A DNA stretch of 64,000 bases, taken from positions 5,799 to 69,798 of the forward strand of contig JBFXHX010000020.1 of NCBI GenBank assembly GCA_050176585.1. The letters are read 5' to 3'. Below, piece by piece: positions 59,071 to 64,000 of the stretch (positions are counted from its first letter, which is position 1; each line of letters starts with the position of its first letter). The translations under genes and the position numbers were made by a program. Origin of the DNA: CAYYWP01 sp050176585. GTDB taxonomy: Bacteria; Desulfobacterota; Binatia; HRBIN30; CADEER01. Below the pieces are notes generated by a model. It was not told the origin of the DNA and made no database searches. It was given only the letters and a program-made list of their open reading frames with translations.

Positions 59071-60430
59071 CGCCGGCGCGCCGCTCACGGCACGCTCGGG
59101 GTTCAGCAGCTGCAAGTCGGATAACCCGACGTGGCCGTCGCCCGGCAGCGTCGGCAAGCACGGCGCGATCGCGGGCGGCGTCGGCTGCGGCAGCGGTGGC
59201 ACGGAGGTGTCCGGGGCGGCGAAGTTCAGCGCCCTGGCGAGATTGCCGACGTCGCGTGACGCAACGCGCTTCGTCAATGGGCGCCGGCCCCAGCTTCAGC
59301 ACCGATGTGTGATCGAACACAGTCGAGACCACCTGGGTAGCGGAATCGCCGCGCGTCCAGGGCGACGCCACGATCACGGGGACACGCATGCCGAGCAAGG
59401 CGCGGCCTTTCACCACGTCCGGATCGACGCCGTTCGGCGCGATCGCCCGGGGTGGTGCGACGTGATCGAAGAACCCGCCCCATTCATCGTAGGTGACGAT
59501 GAACACCGTGCGGGGCCAGGCCGGGCCCGACGCCACCGCGTGAAAGGTCTCGGCGAGGAATGCATCTCCTTCGCGAATATCGCCGTGCGGGTGATCACTG
59601 CCGGACGTGCCGGTCCGATCTTCCCCGAATCGGGGCTCGACGAACGAGACGCTCGGTAAGGTGCCGTTCGCGGCGTCGATCAGGAACCGCTCGTAGCGGG
59701 CGTGGATCGGGAGATACTTGATGCCCCAGAGCCATAGGAACGACACATCCGAATAGTCATAGCGGGCGCTGACGCCCGCTTGCGCGAGCCGGTCCCAGAT
59801 CGTCGGCACCATCGAAGTCTGCCGCGTGTTCTCGATCCGGTCGGTTTGCGCCGCGTGTTGAAAGATCCGGTTCGGGTACGTCGGCCCCATGACGGTCGAG
59901 AAGAACCAGTCGCAGGTGGTGAACGAGCGAGCGAGGGCCGAAAAGAACGGCCGGTCCGCTTCCGTGTAATAGCCGATCGCGTACTCGTCGCTCATGCCTG
60001 CGAGCAGAAAGCCGTCCATCGCCCCGCCGTTGTATTGGACGCGGCCGCCCTCCCACGTGTGATCGGGATCGGGATGGCCGCAGCCTTGATAATCGGGCGC
60101 GAGCGGAAACGTCGAAGCATGACGCCGTTCTCGTCAGGGTAGGCCACGCCTTCTTGCAACGTCGCCATTCGGCAGCCAGCCGAGGAAGTGGTCGTAACTC
60201 CGGTTTTCCATCATGACGACCACGATGTGCTCGATGCCGGAACGCCCGGGTCGAGGCAGGCCCCGCCTTCGCGTCGCGCGGTGCTGCGCCTGTCGCCCTC
60301 GCTGGCCGCGGCGGGCGTGAACACCGCGACGCAGAACCCCCCACTGAAAAGATTCACGCCCACAGCCGCGTACGCAGAGCGCGCATGAACACCTCCGGGG
60401 CGATTGGCTGCGCGAGCAGCCGAGCAGGTT
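59041..60430 (-). pseudogene. Frameshifted phosphoesterase (phospholipase C/acid phosphatase family)
   Basis: Homology-like segments occur in order in different minus-strand frames: EHIVVVMMENRSYDHFLG (~60220-60165), EGVAYPDENGVMLR (~60155-60115), APDYQGCGHPDPDHTWEGG followed by the long frame MDGFLLAGMSDEYAIGYYTE to VFDHTSVLKL (~60100-59285), then TKRVASRDVGNLARALNF (~59277-59220). The ENRSxDH, DEWGGFFDHVAPP and HPHGDIREGDAFL motifs define the family. At least three or four single-base shifts break the gene. Either it has decayed or this stretch has indel errors. The 3' end overlaps the end of the NHL gene. Confidence 0.75.
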
Positions 60431-60787
60431 CCGCGCCATGGCGCCGCGGCATCAACCGAAGCGCGGGTTTCACATCGGCGCACTGTCGGCGACCCTCTGT
60501 ACACGAACTTCGTGTCTCGCGGTGATGTTCTTACACGCGCGCCGCAACACTCGCGCGGAACTGGTACGAGCACGGCCGCGCGGAGATGGCGCGCTGTGAG
60601 GGGGCGCGCATCGGCGCTCCTGTGGCAGCGGTGACACTCGCAAGCTCGCACTTAGATGGGTGCATAGCGCGCCTACACCGGACGGATGCCAACGGTCGCC
60701 GTCGCCGCGTCCGGCACCGCTCGTGTGTCGGGGTGATTGCAATCAGTGGAGCTCGCGTTCCGTGCGGAACGTTATCGCGAGGTTGCT
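60431..60787. other. Interval without recognisable gene
   Basis: 357 bp with only short unsupported frames on both strands; nothing promoter-like or repeated stood out. Confidence 0.4.
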
Positions 60788-61036
60788 CTAGGGTGATTTG
60801 GGCTTCGAGCGCGGGCGCGACGTCTTCGCCGCGCTGCGCGCGTTGCTCGCCGACTTCGCCGTGCGCCGCTTCTGGTCGCCGCGGTCACCCTCGCCGGGTT
60901 TTACCGTCGTTTTCGCGGCGGTCCGGCGGTCGGCGGCGAGAGACTTGCTGACGGCGGTCACGGTCTTGAACTGCCCGGTCGTCATACGGCGCACGTAGCG
61001 CTTGCCCGTGCCGGTATCGACCAATTCCCTTGGCAT
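60788..61036 (-). CDS. Small basic conserved protein
   Basis: 82 residues from the minus-strand ATG at 61036: MPRELVDTGTGKRYVRRMTT, then 'SLAADRRTAAKTTVKPGEGD' and a Lys/Arg/Ser/Ala-rich tail. I recall this N-terminal pattern (PRELIDTGTDKRYVRR) in short conserved proteins of many proteobacteria and relatives, with unknown function. The tail is histone-like in composition and could bind nucleic acid. Confidence 0.7.
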   Translation of the reverse strand: MPRELVDTGTGKRYVRRMTTGQFKTVTAVSKSLAADRRTAAKTTVKPGEGDRGDQKRRTAKSASNARSAAKTSRPRSKPKSP

Positions 61037-61274
61037 GCTGGCGTCCTCCGGCGACCATGGTACCGGAGCGTCAGAGACCCGCTAGTCTACCGCGAGCAGT
61101 GTGCCCGCAGCGGAACCGCGTGCGCATCATCCGCCACTAGACTCGCTTAGCGCCTGCTCGACGTCATGCGCCCGGCGCATCCGATCCGGCCAGGCCGGAC
61201 GCCAACGCGGAAAGCCGGCGCGCCAACCAGCGCGGGCGGCCTGCGCGCAGCGCAGGGAGGTCGCGGCGAACCGA

Positions 61275-61646
61275 TCAGCAGTGCTGATCGATGATGGGGA
61301 GCAAGTGGTCGAACTCGACTGGCTTGCTGAGCACGGCGACGACGCCACGCGGGTCCGTGCCGCGGACCATCTCGAACGCGCCGGTGATGATGATGACCGG
61401 AATGCCTGCCATATCCGCGTGTTTCATCTGCTCGGCGCGGAACGCCCGCCCATCCATTTCTGGCATATAGAGGTCCAGCAAGATCAGGCAGACGTCGTTC
61501 GCACTGCGGAGGCGCTCGAGGGCGACGCGCCCGTTCTCCGCTTCGATGACGTCGTATCCCTGGTGTTGCAGCAGTTCCGCGAGGGCCCGTCGGGCGTCAT
61601 GGTCGTCTTCGACGACCAGAATCCTACCAGCGGGGTCGTCGGCCAT
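61275..61646 (-). CDS. Single-domain response regulator (CheY-like)
   Basis: 123 residues. Receiver-domain residues are complete: acidic pair Asp14/Asp15 (VVEDDHD), phosphoacceptor Asp58 (LILLDLYMPEMDG), Thr88 (IIITGAF) and Lys108 (LSKPV). There is no output domain, so it would act by protein-protein contact or phosphotransfer. No histidine kinase lies nearby. Confidence 0.92.
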   Translation of the reverse strand: MADDPAGRILVVEDDHDARRALAELLQHQGYDVIEAENGRVALERLRSANDVCLILLDLYMPEMDGRAFRAEQMKHADMAGIPVIIITGAFEMVRGTDPRGVVAVLSKPVEFDHLLPIIDQHC

Positions 61647-63161
61647 GCTGCAACAGTAGCAGAAGGTCTGGGCAGAAGGTCAAGTTTAAAATGTACGTCA
61701 GTTCGCCAGAATGCGCGGAGCAGCTCGTGGTCGTCGCGCCACAAGCAAACCCGAATCGGCGTCGCCCCCGTACTGCCGCATGGCAAAGCGCAGGGCAGGG
61801 GGAGGACGTGAGCGGGAGTGCCGACACTGGTAGTGTCTCTATAGCCGTCTAATTACCGTATGCGCCGGCACATAGCGGCATCTCTAGTACCACCTGATGC
61901 CGGCGCTCAGCTGCGCGGGCGCAACGGGCCGGCTCCCGTGTCCGATCGGCTGCGCGGCCGGCGGCGATTGCCGTGGCTGGTCAGCCCCTTATGCTGATCA
62001 CTCATCGTTGGACCGCCCCTCATACCTCTCCGAGGGGGCACACTCTGAGACCCCGAAATCGGATGCAGCAAGGGGCGGGAAGTACACGAGTGAGCTGGGA
62101 CCTGGGCCTTCAGAAGCCGACACCAACTGTGCAGTTCGTCCGGGTGCGACCAGGTAGTAGCCGATCTCGGCGGTGGAACCGAGGCGGGCGATACGACGAC
62201 CGGGTGAGCACCTCCCTCGATGACCATCTCGTCCGCCAGAACTCTTCGTATAGTGACACCTCTCGCACCGATAGTGACAACTCTCGGACCGAAGCACTTC
62301 TCCGCATTCTCCAGAGCGCGATCAAAGTGCTCGAACGCTGCGGCCACCGCGTTGTCGCTCTGGACCTCCGCCTTCCCCACCGGCGGAAAGAATCCGATGA
62401 TCATTGCAATCGCCACGCGGGAGACTAACGCCGGCGCTCAGCCGCGCCGGCCGTTGCTCGACGGCTCCTGTCGTTGGTTCAGCCCCGCGGCCTGTCGACT
62501 GGAGTGATGGAATGGAGGGCTCTCGCCTCACAGCAACAGTGTAGCGCGCGTCGCCGCGCGGGCCACGCCGTTCTAGAGCATAGGAGGTCGCCGATGGCCC
62601 CACCCGTCATCGGTTGACGTTGCCAAGGCCGAGATCGCCGTCCCACCCACACCGGCCGCCTTGCTGAACGTATCGCCTTCCCCCGCGCGTAAGATGCTCC
62701 TCGTCACGCTGCGGTCGCCGGCGGCGTGACCTGGAGTACCGCCATTAACAGCGCAGCACGCACTCAGATTAGCGCTCTCCGACCGGGAGTCTTCGTCACC
62801 GCGGCCAGCGTCCGCAAGCTTGGCCGAACGCCTGTCGCACATGCGTGGCACGGCCATGAAATTCGGTTAACTGCTCTCGCTTGACGCGCAGGTGTCCGCC
62901 GCCGGAGGTCGCGGCGCGTTGTGGATCCTGCGGCGACGGGCAATGGCCCACCGGCATCGCACCTGCGTCGGTGCTGGCACGGCGGGGACGCGGCTGCTAT
63001 TAACTCAGGGACGCAGTTTGCAGTTTATCGATGAGCTGGCCGCTGTCGCTGGGCGAGGCCATCTATGCCGGCGTTTCAGGACTGGGTCCGCAAGCTGATA
63101 CATCTTCAGGCTATCGCCACTGAGGATCGAATAGGTACGTTTACCTGAGAGGTGAGACGTT
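61647..63161. other. Gene-poor region with one doubtful ORF
   Basis: About 1.5 kb with no confident gene. A 169-codon minus-strand frame (61907-62416) begins plausibly (MIIGFFPPVGKAEVQSDNAV, AAAFEHFDRALENAEKCFG) and contains a heptapeptide repeat from the tandem DNA repeat at 62250, but its second half looks non-protein-like. It may be a truncated gene. Elsewhere only short frames without motifs are seen. Confidence 0.35.
62250..62291. repeat. Two-copy 21-bp tandem repeat
   Basis: ATAGTGACACCTCTCGCACCG (62250-62270) is followed directly by ATAGTGACAACTCTCGGACCG (62271-62291), differing at two positions. The unit is 21 bp, or seven codons if translated. Confidence 0.7.
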
Positions 63162-63608
63162 ATGAACAATCGAGGTCGTTTGCTTTTATCGTTTCTACTC
63201 ATAGGGGCATCGGGAGCATCGGCAACGCTAGCACATGCAGCAGGTCACCAATCTGTGCCGGCAGTCGGGGGCCCCGCCGCATCTGCAGGCCTCGATCTGC
63301 CGCGCAGCCGCGCTCCCGAAATGCCTGCCCCGCCCCCCAACGATCCATATAGCCCGTCGAAGAGGGGTGAATCAGTCGTAGCTCCGCAACCGCCTGCCCC
63401 ATATAACCCACCAAATAAAGGTGGCGGAGGTCAGCCTCCCGAGATACAGAAAACCACGTGCAACGGTGGAATGGGGCAAGCCACCGGGGACTCATGCAGC
63501 TGCAAGGGAGTCGACCTCAAGGTCTACAGTTGCTGGGATTTGCCCGTCACCGAGGTAAACGGGCTGTCTTCGAACTCTCCGATGCACGCTTGCGTGTGTA
63601 ACGACTAA
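63162..63608 (+). CDS. Small secreted Pro-rich, Cys-containing protein
   Basis: 148 residues from ATG 63162, with GAGAGGTGAG upstream. Signal peptide ~1-26 (LLLSFLLIGASGASATLAHA), a Pro/Asn/Gly-rich middle (~55-90), and a compact C-terminus with six Cys (KTTCNGGMGQATGDSCSC; VYSCWDLP; MHACVCND), likely disulfide-bonded. No family recognised. Confidence 0.7.
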   Translation: MNNRGRLLLSFLLIGASGASATLAHAAGHQSVPAVGGPAASAGLDLPRSRAPEMPAPPPNDPYSPSKRGESVVAPQPPAPYNPPNKGGGGQPPEIQKTTCNGGMGQATGDSCSCKGVDLKVYSCWDLPVTEVNGLSSNSPMHACVCND

Positions 63609-63709
63609 CAGAGATAGGCGAAGCGGCCCTCCGCTTCCGGACGGCGGTCGTACTAGAATACGTAGCCGACACGTCAATCTTCTGCGCGCCCCTTACCGGT
63701 CGGAACGCG

Positions 63710-64000
63710 TTAGCGTGTTTTTGCATTCCGCTGTTGGCTGGGTCGCCGGGATTGGCTCAGGGACAGAGGGATCGCGGCCGACGAACACTCGGCCGCCAAC
63801 CCGGTCGTGCCGTCGCCAGTGTAGATATGAACCGGCGCGCCCTTCGGCACGTCCACGGGTAGGCGACGCAGTTCAGCACGGTCGATGTCACTGGCGTTAC
63901 CTCGGTCATGATTGCCGAGTACGTCGAGCGGCGCGTCGCCGACGGTGTGCGGAAGAGCACGATAAACCGGCAGCTGGCCATCCTGCGCCATCTGCGTGTC
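63710..64000 (-). CDS. Hypothetical protein, C-terminal part, runs off the window
   Basis: A minus-strand frame is open from the window end to TAA at 63710-63712: GQLPVYRALPHTVGDAPLDV, then 'RAELRRLPVDVPKGAPVHIY' and 'TGDGTTGLAAECSSAAIPLS'. Composition is protein-like but no family is recognised, and two other frames are partly open. If real, its start lies beyond position 64000. Confidence 0.35.
   Translation of the reverse strand, partial: DTQMAQDGQLPVYRALPHTVGDAPLDVLGNHDRGNASDIDRAELRRLPVDVPKGAPVHIYTGDGTTGLAAECSSAAIPLSLSQSRRPSQQRNAKTR

Noticed and set aside
1..64000. tRNA, rRNA, riboswitch and CRISPR signals
   Set aside because: No T-loop-like tRNA ends, rRNA segments, known riboswitch cores or repeat-spacer arrays were noticed by eye; covariance-model searches would be needed to exclude divergent ones.

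Overview
The window is GC-rich, densely coded DNA from a Gram-negative-type bacterium: it has a LolC/E lipoprotein-release permease, a TolC-type outer-membrane factor, TAT signals, lipoboxes and a class III-like PHA synthase. Several secreted proteins carry a Cys-framed paired EF-hand (dockerin-like) module next to Thr/Pro-rich linkers. Together with many LLM-class flavin enzymes, Rieske and extradiol dioxygenases, a nitrile hydratase and a UGSC selenoprotein, this recalls uncultured Candidatus Binatota/'Deltaproteobacteria' genomes. That placement is inference; no rRNA or tRNA gene was seen.

Layout. 0-4.9 kb: 3' end of a thioredoxin-TPR protein, an LLM oxidoreductase, a MaoC-type hydratase and a Kef/YbaL-type antiporter. 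4.9-6.6 kb: a recombination scar with ThiF, tyrosine-recombinase and RadC fragments around one apparently intact WapI-like gene. 6.6-17.2 kb: cupin, methyltransferases, nitrile hydratase beta-alpha pair, a secreted dockerin-like/cohesin-like protein, a second LLM enzyme, two HAD phosphatases and a Lol permease. 17.4-24.8 kb: a TetR-controlled seven-gene efflux operon (outer-membrane lipoprotein, HlyD adaptor, two ATPases, two permeases), most junctions being ATGA overlaps. 25-31 kb: a YdeP-type molybdoenzyme, a zinc alcohol dehydrogenase, a FAD oxidoreductase and an ECF41-like sigma factor. 31-39.9 kb: an HTH regulator-lipoprotein pair divergent from a secreted-protein block (Ig-like/BsuPI lipoprotein, DUF1800, DUF1501, exported acetyltransferase-like protein, DNRLRE surface protein). 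40-43 kb: LarA-like racemase and NfeD/stomatin pair.

43.5-46.4 kb holds the most striking locus: a UGSC-family selenoprotein read through an in-frame UGA with a perfect hairpin just downstream, close to a thioredoxin-fused protein that I associate with the same family. 48.7-52.4 kb is a compact aromatic-degradation cluster: catechol 2,3-dioxygenase, Rieske oxygenase alpha subunit, an unusual NTF2/SnoaL-double-CDGSH fusion and 4-oxalocrotonate tautomerase; a PhaC-like synthase lies convergent to it.

53.7-64 kb is looser: inositol-phosphatase-like enzyme, two more dockerin-like secreted proteins, small regulators, a multiply frameshifted phosphoesterase, a response regulator and long stretches with no supportable gene. 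No CRISPR array, intact insertion sequence or prophage was seen.
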